Source of the DNA: Metarhizobium sp964253915
Lineage (GTDB): Bacteria > Pseudomonadota > Alphaproteobacteria > Rhizobiales > Rhizobiaceae
Direction: 5' to 3'
DNA length: 64,000 bases
Assembly (NCBI RefSeq): GCF_964253915.1
Contig: NZ_CAXUSG020000004.1
Location: forward strand, 62,001 to 126,000
Part shown: positions 40,588 through 48,262 of the stretch, piece by piece
Layout: each line of letters begins with the position of its first letter
How positions within the stretch are numbered: the stretch's first letter is position 1
Notes under the pieces: generated by a model
Database searches by the model: none
Told to the model about the DNA's origin: nothing
Seen by the model: only the letters and a program-made list of their open reading frames with translations
Made by a program: the position numbers and the translations under genes

Positions 40588-41844
40588 TTACTGCATCCAG
40601 GGCTGGGTCTTGAAGTCGCCGACCTTGTAGGCCTCGGGCGAAATCAGGGTGCGCTGGCCATCCCAGATCTGGAAGAAGGTGATCGGGATGAAATCGTCGC
40701 CCTGCATGGCGAGGTGGGTCGCCGGGTCGAACTTCAGGCGGCCGGCAACGACCTGCTTGTCGGTCTCGCCGATGGCCTTCATGATCGCCTTGTGATCGGC
40801 AGCGTCGCCGACCTTCTTCAGCGCGTCGGCATAGAGATAGACGATCTCATACAGCGCCAGGCCGTAGGTGCCGCTCTCGACGCCATACTTGTCCTTGAAC
40901 TTCTTGGCGACCTCGTCGGCGCGCGGGTTCTTCGGTGAAACCAGCGGGCCGCCGAGCAGGTTGTAGATCACGCCGTTCGACTTTTCGCCGGTCAGCTGCA
41001 CGAATTCCGGAACGCTGGGGGCGTATTGCAGGAAGACGAGGCTCTTGGTCGGCTGTTCCAGGAACTGGTTGAGGAACGAGGCGGAGTTGCCCGGCAGGTA
41101 GTCGGTGTTGATGACCAGGTCCGGCGGGTTTTCACGCACCTTGGCCAGGATCGAGCGCCAGTCGGTGACTTCGCCGAAGGGCACGAGCTCGTCGACGGTG
41201 ATCGTCCAGCCCTTTTCGGTGAAGGTCTTCTTCATGCCTTCGGAAATGGTCTTGGAATAGGCGTTGTCGGAGGAGATGATCGCCACCTTCTTGGTCGGCA
41301 GCGTCACCTTGCCTTCGGCTGCGAGCTTTTCGACGAACGAGGTCACGTCGGTGTTGTAGGCGTCGAAGGACGGCGTCCACGACCAGCAGCAGTCATACTT
41401 GGACGGATCGGGCGCGATGATGTCCTTGGTCTGCTGCGAGGTGGCGGCGAGCACGTAAGGCATTTCCGCCTCGGCCATGGCGTCGATCTCGAAGTTGGTC
41501 AGGCTGGCGTAGCCGGTCAGCATAAAATGCACGTCGGTGTCGCCGATCAGGCGCTCGACGGCAGAGGTAACGTTCCCAGCCGACATGTCCTTGACGTCGC
41601 CGACCGAGAGTTCCAGCGTGTTGCCGTCGATGCCGCCGGCGGCGTTGATCTCGTCGATGGCGAGCTGTGCGCCGCGCTGGTATTCCTGGCCATCGGCGCT
41701 GGCCGGGCCGGTCAGCGGTGCGAGAAGGCCAATCTTGACGGTGTCGGCATGCGCGGCAGCGGCGGCGCTCAGCGACAGGGCGGCCAGCATGGTCGCCGTT
41801 TTTGCATAGCGTGTCAGGCGCTTGGTCAGTGATGTCGGGCTCAT
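40588..41844 (-). CDS. branched-chain amino acid-type ABC binding protein (LivJ-like)
   Basis: A 418-residue type 1 periplasmic binding protein of the Leu/Ile/Val group. The signal peptide runs to AAAAAHA, and the mature part begins DTVKIGLLAPLTGPASADG with the family segment GAQLAIDEINAAGGIDG. A Cys-Cys pair near residue 152 (YDCCWSW) is unusual. GGGGGA lies before ATG 41844. It is the first gene of the operon. The ligand may be an amino acid, amide or aromatic acid; Liv-type systems in rhizobia vary widely. Confidence 0.88.
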   Translation of the reverse strand: MSPTSLTKRLTRYAKTATMLAALSLSAAAAAHADTVKIGLLAPLTGPASADGQEYQRGAQLAIDEINAAGGIDGNTLELSVGDVKDMSAGNVTSAVERLIGDTDVHFMLTGYASLTNFEIDAMAEAEMPYVLAATSQQTKDIIAPDPSKYDCCWSWTPSFDAYNTDVTSFVEKLAAEGKVTLPTKKVAIISSDNAYSKTISEGMKKTFTEKGWTITVDELVPFGEVTDWRSILAKVRENPPDLVINTDYLPGNSASFLNQFLEQPTKSLVFLQYAPSVPEFVQLTGEKSNGVIYNLLGGPLVSPKNPRADEVAKKFKDKYGVESGTYGLALYEIVYLYADALKKVGDAADHKAIMKAIGETDKQVVAGRLKFDPATHLAMQGDDFIPITFFQIWDGQRTLISPEAYKVGDFKTQPWMQ

Positions 41845-42039
41845 CCCGTATCCCCCTTAATTTTAGTGGTTATGGAAAAGTGGAATTTCTTACAATTTAG
41901 GCACACTCCGCATCTTTTGAAAAGAACATTTCATTGACGAGTCGTAAAAAAGGGCTAGTTTGTGAGCATGCAAATTATTTAAGCATCTGCTTTTACAGCG
42001 GCCTTTCGCTTAAAGCGGCGTGCGGAGAGGGAGATCGGA

Positions 42040-42855
42040 ATGAGCGTCAAGGAATATAGCCTGGAAACCAGCCATGGCACGATCGCGGTGCGCGAGAGCG
42101 AAGGCGCGGGCATTCCCGTCCTGCTCGTGCATGGCAATTCCAGCGCCGGCGCGGTGTTTCGCAACCAGCTCGAAGGCGAACTCGGCAAGACCTTTCGCCT
42201 GATTGCGCCGGATCTCCCCGGCCACGGCAATTCCTCCGATGCCATCGACCCGGAACGCAGCTACTGCATGGAAGGGTATGCCGATGCCATGGCGGAGGTG
42301 CTGCGGCTGCTGAATGTCGAGAAGGCCGTGGTCTTCGGCTGGTCGCTCGGCGGCCATATCGGCCTCGAGATGATCAAGCGTTTCCCCGGCATGCTCGGCC
42401 TGATGATCACCGGCACGCCACCAGTTGCCGCCGACGAGGTCGGCCAGGGGTTCAAGCCGAGCAAGCACATGGGGCTTGCCGGCAAGGAACAGTTCACCGG
42501 CGAGGATGTCGAAAACTATGCCCGCAGCACCTGCGGCGAGCCGTTCGAAGCCTTTTTCCTCGATGTCGTCGGCCGCACCGACGGCCGGGCGCGGCGCATC
42601 ATGTTCGAGAAATTCGCTGGCGGCACGGGGGATAACCAGAAGGATATCGTTGCTACCGCCAAGGTGCCGCTCGCCGTGGTCAACGGCATCGACGAACCCT
42701 TCGTCAACCTCGATTTCGTCTCGAAGGTGAAATACGCCAACCTGTGGGAAGGCAAGACCTACGGCATCGCCAATTCCGGCCACGCGCCCTTCTGGGACAA
42801 GCCGGCCGAATTCGATCCTTACCTGAAGCGTTTCATCACCGACGTTTCAGCCTGA
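42040..42855 (+). CDS. alpha/beta hydrolase
   Basis: A 271-residue alpha/beta hydrolase fold enzyme. It has the oxyanion HGNSSAGAVF segment, nucleophile elbow FGWSLGGHIG (Ser about residue 106), acid in VNGIDEPFVN and His in ANSGHAPFWD. It is divergent from the Liv binding-protein gene; the 195-bp gap between them has a TTGACG/TAGTTT promoter-like pair facing this gene (about 41934-41961). It may hydrolyse an ester or amide brought in by the Liv system. Confidence 0.84.
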   Translation: MSVKEYSLETSHGTIAVRESEGAGIPVLLVHGNSSAGAVFRNQLEGELGKTFRLIAPDLPGHGNSSDAIDPERSYCMEGYADAMAEVLRLLNVEKAVVFGWSLGGHIGLEMIKRFPGMLGLMITGTPPVAADEVGQGFKPSKHMGLAGKEQFTGEDVENYARSTCGEPFEAFFLDVVGRTDGRARRIMFEKFAGGTGDNQKDIVATAKVPLAVVNGIDEPFVNLDFVSKVKYANLWEGKTYGIANSGHAPFWDKPAEFDPYLKRFITDVSA

Positions 42856-42859
42856 TCGT

Positions 42860-44170
42860 TCAGGCCCTCAACGCTGCGGCCGGTGATTGCCGATAGGCGA
42901 GAACGGCCGGCAGCGTCGCCAGCAAGGCGGCGAAGCCCATGAGCAGGCCAAGCGTCGCCAGATCGCCGCGCGCGAACGAGACCGGCAGAGTGATGCCGCT
43001 CTCGGCGGTGAACAGCCCCGACAGGACCTGCGCGGCGGCATAACCGATCAAGAATCCCAGTCCAATGCCGATGGCGATCAGCACGAAAAGCTCGCTCCAG
43101 ACGATGGCGAAGACAGACAGCCGCGGCGCGCCAAAAGCCCGCAAGGCGCCGATCTGCCGCCGCCGCTGGCCGACATGGATGACCGTCACCAGGATCAATG
43201 AGGCGGCGACCAGCCCCTGCGCGCCGCTGGCGACGGCGATGAGGATCCGCTTGGCATCGCCGAGCGTGGCGTAAAGATTGGTCAGGACCTCGCCGGGGAA
43301 GACGGCGAGCGTATTGCCCTGCCGGTATTCCTGGCGCAGGCGATAGGCATCGGCAATCGTCTTCGGCTTGACGAGTATGGCCGGCAGGCCGGGTGTGCCG
43401 GCACCGAATGTTTCATCAAGCGCCGCGTGGGCGTCGGCATGATGGCCATGATCGTGGTCGTGGCCGGCATGATCGGCTTCCCCAGGCTCGCCCGCTGGCT
43501 TCTCGCCCCCGGCATGCGCTTCCGTTTCCGCCGCATGATCGTGATCCGCGTGCTCTTTCGCGCCTTCGCCGAGGCCGTGGATATGCCAGACGGCCTGGAT
43601 CGGTACCAGGATGGCGCGGTCCCAGGCGGTGCCGGTCGGCTGCAGCTTGCCGGTGACGCGGTAGGCAAGTTCTGTGTGCGTATGGCCGCCCTCCAGCGGG
43701 CCGCCATGCATCGGCTTGACTTCGTCGCCGACGGAGAGTGCCACGGCGGAACCGATCACGGCTTCGCCCTCGGCATCGAACATCTGTCCTTCGGCAAAAC
43801 CGCCGGCCGTATTGGCGATCAGCGCCGTCGTCGTACCGACGATCGGATAGCCCTGAAAAGAATCGCCGAACCCGATCGGCGCAGCCCAGGCGACGCGTGG
43901 ATCGGCGGCGAGCTTGGCAAGCACCTCGCCCGGCATTAGCGGCAAAGGCGAGGCCTGCAGGAAAACGGAGGAGAGGACAAGCTGCGTTTCGCTGCCGGCC
44001 GCGCCGATGACGAGGTCGAACTTGTCGGCGGCACGGGCGCTGCCGAGGCGCAGCGATCGCTCCTGCAGCGTCACGGCGATGCCGAGCGCGGTTGCCAGCG
44101 CCACCAGCAGGATGACTACCATCGATCCGAGCCACAGACGTTTCAGGTCGGCAATAATGAAGCGGATCAT
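42860..44170 (-). CDS. FtsX-type ABC permease with histidine-rich loop, probable metal system
   Basis: A 436-residue permease of the MacB/LolC/FtsX type: one N-terminal helix (SMVVILLVALATALGIAVTL), a large periplasmic domain, then three C-terminal helices (IAVASGAQGLVAASLILV onward). Inside the periplasmic part, about residues 203-255, lies a stretch rich in His, Asp and Glu with repeats such as HADHDHAAETEAHAGG and HAGHDHDHGHHADAH. This is a strong sign of Zn, Ni or Cu binding. The stop of the ATPase gene overlaps the start. Together with the 44880 protein it resembles permease/ATPase/DUF3299 sets linked to zinc uptake in other bacteria, by memory. Confidence 0.8.
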   Translation of the reverse strand: MIRFIIADLKRLWLGSMVVILLVALATALGIAVTLQERSLRLGSARAADKFDLVIGAAGSETQLVLSSVFLQASPLPLMPGEVLAKLAADPRVAWAAPIGFGDSFQGYPIVGTTTALIANTAGGFAEGQMFDAEGEAVIGSAVALSVGDEVKPMHGGPLEGGHTHTELAYRVTGKLQPTGTAWDRAILVPIQAVWHIHGLGEGAKEHADHDHAAETEAHAGGEKPAGEPGEADHAGHDHDHGHHADAHAALDETFGAGTPGLPAILVKPKTIADAYRLRQEYRQGNTLAVFPGEVLTNLYATLGDAKRILIAVASGAQGLVAASLILVTVIHVGQRRRQIGALRAFGAPRLSVFAIVWSELFVLIAIGIGLGFLIGYAAAQVLSGLFTAESGITLPVSFARGDLATLGLLMGFAALLATLPAVLAYRQSPAAALRA

Positions 44171-44874
44171 GCCGGCACTCCATCCCTTGCCATTGCCGAT
44201 GCAGCCTGCGTATCGCCGATGATGCGGCCGTTCGCCAGTTCGATGCGGCGCGTCAGCCGCTGCGTCAGCCGCGGGTCGTGCGAGACGACGATCAGCGTGC
44301 TGCCTTCGGCCTCCGACAGTTCGAGCAGCAGACGGCCGACGATCTCGCCGCTTTCCGGATCAAGGCTTGCAGTCGGTTCGTCGGCGACGATCAGGCCCGG
44401 CCGTCGCAGCAGGGCGCGGGCAACGGCGACGCGCTGCATTTCACCACGCGACATGGTCTCGATCTTCTGCTCGGGCCGCGAAAGGCCGGTGCGCTGCATC
44501 AGTTCGCGGGCGCGGCCGACATGGTCTGCGGTTGCGACCCGCGCCAGCCGGGCTGGCAGCAGGATATTGTCGAGCGCCGAAAGGCCGGGAAACAGATGAA
44601 AATCCTGCATGACGAGGCCGACATTTATCCCGCGCCAACGGTCGCGGGCACTTTCGGAGAGTTTTGTGAGATCGGTGCCGCTCCAGTCGATCCGGCCGCT
44701 GCGGACAGCTTCCAGGCCGGTAACGATGTTGACGAAGGTGCTTTTGCCCGAGCCGGAAGCCCCGGTCACGGCGACGCGTTCGCCGGCGGCAATCCCGAGC
44801 CGGTCGATGACGAGCACCGGAGACAGCAGGCCGGGATAAGAAATGGCGATCTGGCCGAGGTCAAGTGCCAGCAT
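44167..44874 (-). CDS. ABC ATPase (LolD/MacB type) partner of the His-rich permease
   Basis: A 235-residue ATPase of the LolD group. Walker A is GASGSGKSTFVNIVTGLE, the Q-loop is VMQDFHLFPGLS, Walker B is LIVADEPTASLDPESG and the H-loop is VVSHDPRL. The signature reads MSRGEMQRVAVARAL, a mild variant of LSGGQ. It starts 5 bp after the 44880 gene and overlaps the permease start, making a three-gene unit. Confidence 0.85.
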   Translation of the reverse strand: MLALDLGQIAISYPGLLSPVLVIDRLGIAAGERVAVTGASGSGKSTFVNIVTGLEAVRSGRIDWSGTDLTKLSESARDRWRGINVGLVMQDFHLFPGLSALDNILLPARLARVATADHVGRARELMQRTGLSRPEQKIETMSRGEMQRVAVARALLRRPGLIVADEPTASLDPESGEIVGRLLLELSEAEGSTLIVVSHDPRLTQRLTRRIELANGRIIGDTQAASAMARDGVPA

Positions 44875-44879
44875 CGGGA

Positions 44880-45347
44880 TCAGACTGTCGCATAGCTTGC
44901 CTGCCGCAGGCGCAGCAGGCTGAGGAAACCGGTCTCCGGATCGGTCCAGGAACCCATTTCAAGTGTGCCGCGCACCTCGATCGGGGCGCTGGGCTGCACG
45001 AAGGTCTGCTTTTCTCCAAGGTAGACGACAATGATGTTATCCGGCCAGTCGGCATCGGTGGAGCAGAACGGGCAGATCGACATCGGGATTTCGGTCAGCA
45101 CGAAAAAGGCGGCCTCCGCCTTCAGCGGCGGGGCCATGAAGCCGCGGATGGCAACGTCCTTGCCGGTGAGCTGCTTGACCTTGTCGGAAAATTCGAGGCC
45201 GAGCACGCCGAACTTGCTGTAGAGTTCGTTGAAGCCGAGCGTGTCGGCGGCACGAGCGGCCGACGATCCGAACAGCGCGGCTGCGCTGGCGAGCACAAGC
45301 GTCTGGCGGCGGGTGAGAAGCGGAATGGTCCGGTCTGGGGTGCGCAT
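44880..45347 (-). CDS. Tat-exported DUF3299-like protein
   Basis: A 155-residue protein with a twin-arginine signal: LTRRQTLVLASAAALFG, cleaved near ARA-AD. The mature part has GFMAPPLKAE and a conserved SICPFCSTDADWPDN with two cysteines, matching my memory of DUF3299 proteins. They are found with ABC permease/ATPase pairs and may receive or deliver a metal in the periplasm. Function is not proven. It follows the alkaline phosphatase gene on the same strand, separated by a terminator. Confidence 0.72.
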   Translation of the reverse strand: MRTPDRTIPLLTRRQTLVLASAAALFGSSAARAADTLGFNELYSKFGVLGLEFSDKVKQLTGKDVAIRGFMAPPLKAEAAFFVLTEIPMSICPFCSTDADWPDNIIVVYLGEKQTFVQPSAPIEVRGTLEMGSWTDPETGFLSLLRLRQASYATV

Positions 45348-45398
45348 GACGACCTCCGGTCTGGCAGCGTTTCCTCGAAAACGCCTTGAAACGGAAAC

Positions 45399-45426
45399 GA
45401 TCCGGGCAGGGTGAACCGCCCGGATC
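45399..45426 (-). terminator. terminator after alkaline phosphatase
   Basis: GATCCGGGC, 10-base loop, GCCCGGATC, followed on the minus strand by a T-rich GTTTCCGTTTC. It lies 18 bases past the phosphatase stop and 52 bases before the DUF3299-like start. Confidence 0.75.
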
Positions 45427-45443
45427 GCGATGTCCAGAAGAGC

Positions 45444-47201
45444 TTACTGCGTCTGCTTTACGCCGAGGGCGAAAGTGTCGGCGAGGACGCGGTAAACGTC
45501 GCTCTGCTCCATGTAACCCTTGAAGCCTTCCGAGCCCGGGCCGGTCGACTGAAGGACGATGTCGTCGACGGCGTGTACGCCGGTGTCGCCTTCCTTCGGA
45601 ATATTGCCCTGAACGAACACGGCGCCGGGAACATCCTTGTAGGCTTCGTTGGCGACATATTCCTTCTTTTCGTTCTGAACGGCCGGAACGAACGGGCCGT
45701 CAAGCTTCGGGCGGAAGGTCTCGTAGTGGTCCGGACCGTTGTTGGCGCTGAGGAACAGGCGGCGGGTCACGTCGATCTTGTCCGGAAAGCCGTCACCGTT
45801 TTCGTCGGTGTAGTTCGGGAAGCCGGCAGAGGCGTAGGTGCCGACCTTCTCGCGCATCTCGGTGCCTTCCTTCTCGTCATCGACGGTGCCGATGATCGAG
45901 ACGCCGTGGGTGTGGTCGCCGGTGACGACGATCAGCGTGTCGGGGTTCTTGGCAGCGAATTCGCGGGCAACGCCGATGGCCTGGTCGAATTCGATGGTGT
46001 CGACGACGGCGCGATCCCAATCGAGCGGATGGGACATCTTGTCGATGTTGGCGGCTTCGACCATCAGGAAGAAGCCTTCCGGGTTCTTCGACAGTTCGCC
46101 GAGCGCGGCCTTGGTCATGTCGACGAGGCCCGGCTGGTTCGGGAATTTCTCGACGGTGCCCTTCTTCAGGAACTCGCGGTCGAGCGTCGAATCCATGTTG
46201 CCGGTGTGGAACAGGCCGAGGATCTTGCCGGTGTTGGTGCCGGCTGCCGTCTCAAGCTCGGCCTTGTCGGTCGCCAGCGTGTAACCCGCGTCCTGGAAGA
46301 GCTTGATGTAGTCCTTGTCGTCCTTGCGCTTCGAGCCGGGTGTGTCCTTGCCCAGGAAGTAGGCGGAGCCGCCGCCGAGCAGCACGTCCGGCTTGACGCC
46401 GAGCAGCATGCCGACGATCTCTGCCTTGTCGCCGCGCTTGCGGGTATGGGAAACGACGGCGGCCGGGGTGGCGTCTTCGACTTCGGCCGGCGAAACGATG
46501 CCGATCGACTTCTTCGTCTGGCGGCGCAGGGCTTCGGCAAAGGTCTCGACCTTCGGGTCGTCGAGGCTGTCCGGCGTGCGGTCGGCGTAAACGCCCAGCG
46601 CGTTCACGGCCGTCTTGTGGCCGGTCATGTAGGCGGACATGGTGTTGGCGCTGTCGGTGGCGACGGCATCGGTGGCCGAGGTGCCGACGAAGGCCATGCG
46701 GTCCATCTCGTCCATGTTCAGGCGGCCGTTCGCCTTGCCTTCGGTCATGCCCTTGGACATGATGCGGGCGGCGGTGCGGTGGGCAACGGAGAGGCCGTCA
46801 CCGATCAGGAAGATGATGTTCTTGGCCTTCGGGGTTTCCGAGGTGCCGTAGACGTCCCAGGTCACCGACTTGGTTTCCGAACCGGCCGAAACTTCGACCG
46901 TGTAGGCGCCGGCATTGGCGATGGTCAGGCCGCGGAGGACGAGGGCGGAACCGAGGACCTTGTCCTCCTTGCCCTTTTCTTCGGCAACGAATTCCGGCTC
47001 GGAACCGAAGACGGTCTTGTAGTCTTCACCGTTGACGGTGACCTTGACGTCTTCCGGCTTGACCACCGACTTGAATTCGACCTTGAAATCGAAGGGCGAG
47101 CCGGTCAGGACCGTGGCGCGGTCGAGCGGATAGATGGTCGTCGCCTGGGCGGCGCCGGCGAGAAAGGTCGTGGCGATGAGAGTCGCGAACAGATTGCGCA
47201 T
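45444..47201 (-). CDS. alkaline phosphatase
   Basis: A 585-residue secreted alkaline phosphatase. A signal peptide (MRNLFATLIATTFLAGAAQA) is followed by an Ig-like N-terminal domain of about 100 residues and then the catalytic domain. That domain has the first metal site IIFLIGDGLSVAH, the nucleophile region VATDSANTMSAYMTGHKT, the metal site EAANIDKMSHPLD and GDHTHGVS. A loop YTDENGDGFPDKID looks like a calcium-binding EF-hand/dockerin loop. It frees phosphate from organic esters in the periplasm and needs zinc and magnesium or calcium. ATG 47201 begins the signal peptide. A Pho box lies upstream. The neighbouring His-rich transporter could help supply metal. Confidence 0.9.
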   Translation of the reverse strand: MRNLFATLIATTFLAGAAQATTIYPLDRATVLTGSPFDFKVEFKSVVKPEDVKVTVNGEDYKTVFGSEPEFVAEEKGKEDKVLGSALVLRGLTIANAGAYTVEVSAGSETKSVTWDVYGTSETPKAKNIIFLIGDGLSVAHRTAARIMSKGMTEGKANGRLNMDEMDRMAFVGTSATDAVATDSANTMSAYMTGHKTAVNALGVYADRTPDSLDDPKVETFAEALRRQTKKSIGIVSPAEVEDATPAAVVSHTRKRGDKAEIVGMLLGVKPDVLLGGGSAYFLGKDTPGSKRKDDKDYIKLFQDAGYTLATDKAELETAAGTNTGKILGLFHTGNMDSTLDREFLKKGTVEKFPNQPGLVDMTKAALGELSKNPEGFFLMVEAANIDKMSHPLDWDRAVVDTIEFDQAIGVAREFAAKNPDTLIVVTGDHTHGVSIIGTVDDEKEGTEMREKVGTYASAGFPNYTDENGDGFPDKIDVTRRLFLSANNGPDHYETFRPKLDGPFVPAVQNEKKEYVANEAYKDVPGAVFVQGNIPKEGDTGVHAVDDIVLQSTGPGSEGFKGYMEQSDVYRVLADTFALGVKQTQ

Positions 47202-47256
47202 GAGAGCCTCGCTGTTGGAGCAGAGTGAAAAGGCGAGGTCTCGATAGCCCCGGGGT

Positions 47257-47274
47257 ATGACACAGGCATGACGG
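47257..47274 (-). promoter_or_regulatory. Pho box of alkaline phosphatase
   Basis: On the minus strand CCGTCAT, 4 bases, GTGTCAT: 12 of 14 bases match the PhoB consensus CTGTCAT-N4-CTGTCAT. A TATCGA -10-like sequence starts 10 bases downstream, and the start codon is 56 bases downstream. Confidence 0.7.
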
Positions 47275-47480
47275 CGGTGGCAGCAGCGCATGCTTGCCGC
47301 TTGCGCGCGATATTGCTAGAGAAGCCGCGTGCGGAGGCGTTTCCCGAGGCCGAAAGACGGCTGCGTATGGATGTCTGTCCACCGGTGATGCGCGCTCGAA
47401 ATGGCGGCATCTTCGCACACTGGTTTCGATCATGCAGCCGCGTCCGGGCCTATCCGGCGCGCCGAGGTTCCGGAGTTCAA

Positions 47481-48041
47481 TTGAAACGCCTCTTCGATTT
47501 TACGGTGGCATTGTTCGCGACCGTCATCCTTGTTGTGCCTGTCGTCGTTGTCGCGCTTGTCGTGCGCTTCACGTCACCGGGACCGGTGCTCTACTGGTCC
47601 GAGCGGGTCGGGCGCAACAACCGCATCTTCCGCATGCCGAAATTCCGCAGCATGCGCATCGACACGCCGCAGGTCGCGACGCATCTTCTGGCCGATCCGG
47701 CAACCTATCTGACACCCGTCGGTTCTTTCCTGCGCCGCTCCAGCCTCGACGAGTTGCCACAACTCTGGTCGATCCTGACCGGCGACATGAGTTTTGTCGG
47801 GCCGCGGCCGGCGCTGTTCAACCAGCATGACCTGGTTGCGCTCAGGACCGAACGCGGCGTTCACGTCCTGACGCCCGGCCTGACCGGATGGGCGCAGATC
47901 AACGGCCGCGACGAACTGTCGATCCCGGAGAAAGTGCGGCTGGATGAGGACTATCTGCGCCGCCGCTCCTTCATGTTCGACCTGCAGATCCTGTTCATGA
48001 CGTTCTTTCGCGTCGCGGGCCGGTACGGTGTGGCGCATTGA
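47481..48041 (+). CDS. undecaprenyl-phosphate sugar transferase (bacterial sugar transferase family)
   Basis: A 186-residue phosphoglycosyl transferase. It has the single membrane segment FDFTVALFATVILVVPVVV, then MPKFRSMRID, LRRSSLDELPQL, SFVGPRPAL and GLTGWAQINGRD, all hallmarks of the PssA/WcaJ/ExoY family. It starts polysaccharide repeat synthesis by moving a sugar phosphate onto undecaprenyl phosphate. The likely start is TTG 47481, with GGAG upstream and the helix directly after; an ATG 47367 further up would add an odd leader. It is the first gene of the polysaccharide group. Confidence 0.86.
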   Translation: MKRLFDFTVALFATVILVVPVVVVALVVRFTSPGPVLYWSERVGRNNRIFRMPKFRSMRIDTPQVATHLLADPATYLTPVGSFLRRSSLDELPQLWSILTGDMSFVGPRPALFNQHDLVALRTERGVHVLTPGLTGWAQINGRDELSIPEKVRLDEDYLRRRSFMFDLQILFMTFFRVAGRYGVAH

Positions 48042-48262
48042 CGAGGTCGCTGCGGCTTTTCGGTCGCTTCGGTGAAAATTCGGCGGAGTTCATCTTGGAT
48101 TCAGCCGCGCCGACGCAATTTAAACGGGATGGCGGCGTTGTGTCGCTTGCTGGAACCGCAGGAAAGGCCGATAAAGGCCGCTTGTCGGTGGGGGGCAGGC
48201 CGGGCATTGCCTTTGTTTTCAGCGGTTCCGGCTTGGCCGAACAGTCATACGAGTAGAATTGC

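Noticed and set aside
45411..47228. Plus-strand frame of 605 codons opposite alkaline phosphatase
   Set aside because: Low-complexity Val/Gly/Arg-rich shadow; the minus strand has signal peptide and active-site motifs.
48038..48256. 72-codon frame between sugar transferase and dehydratase genes
   Set aside because: Starts with a TTG inside the previous gene's end, has no good ribosome site and no recognisable family; left as intergenic.
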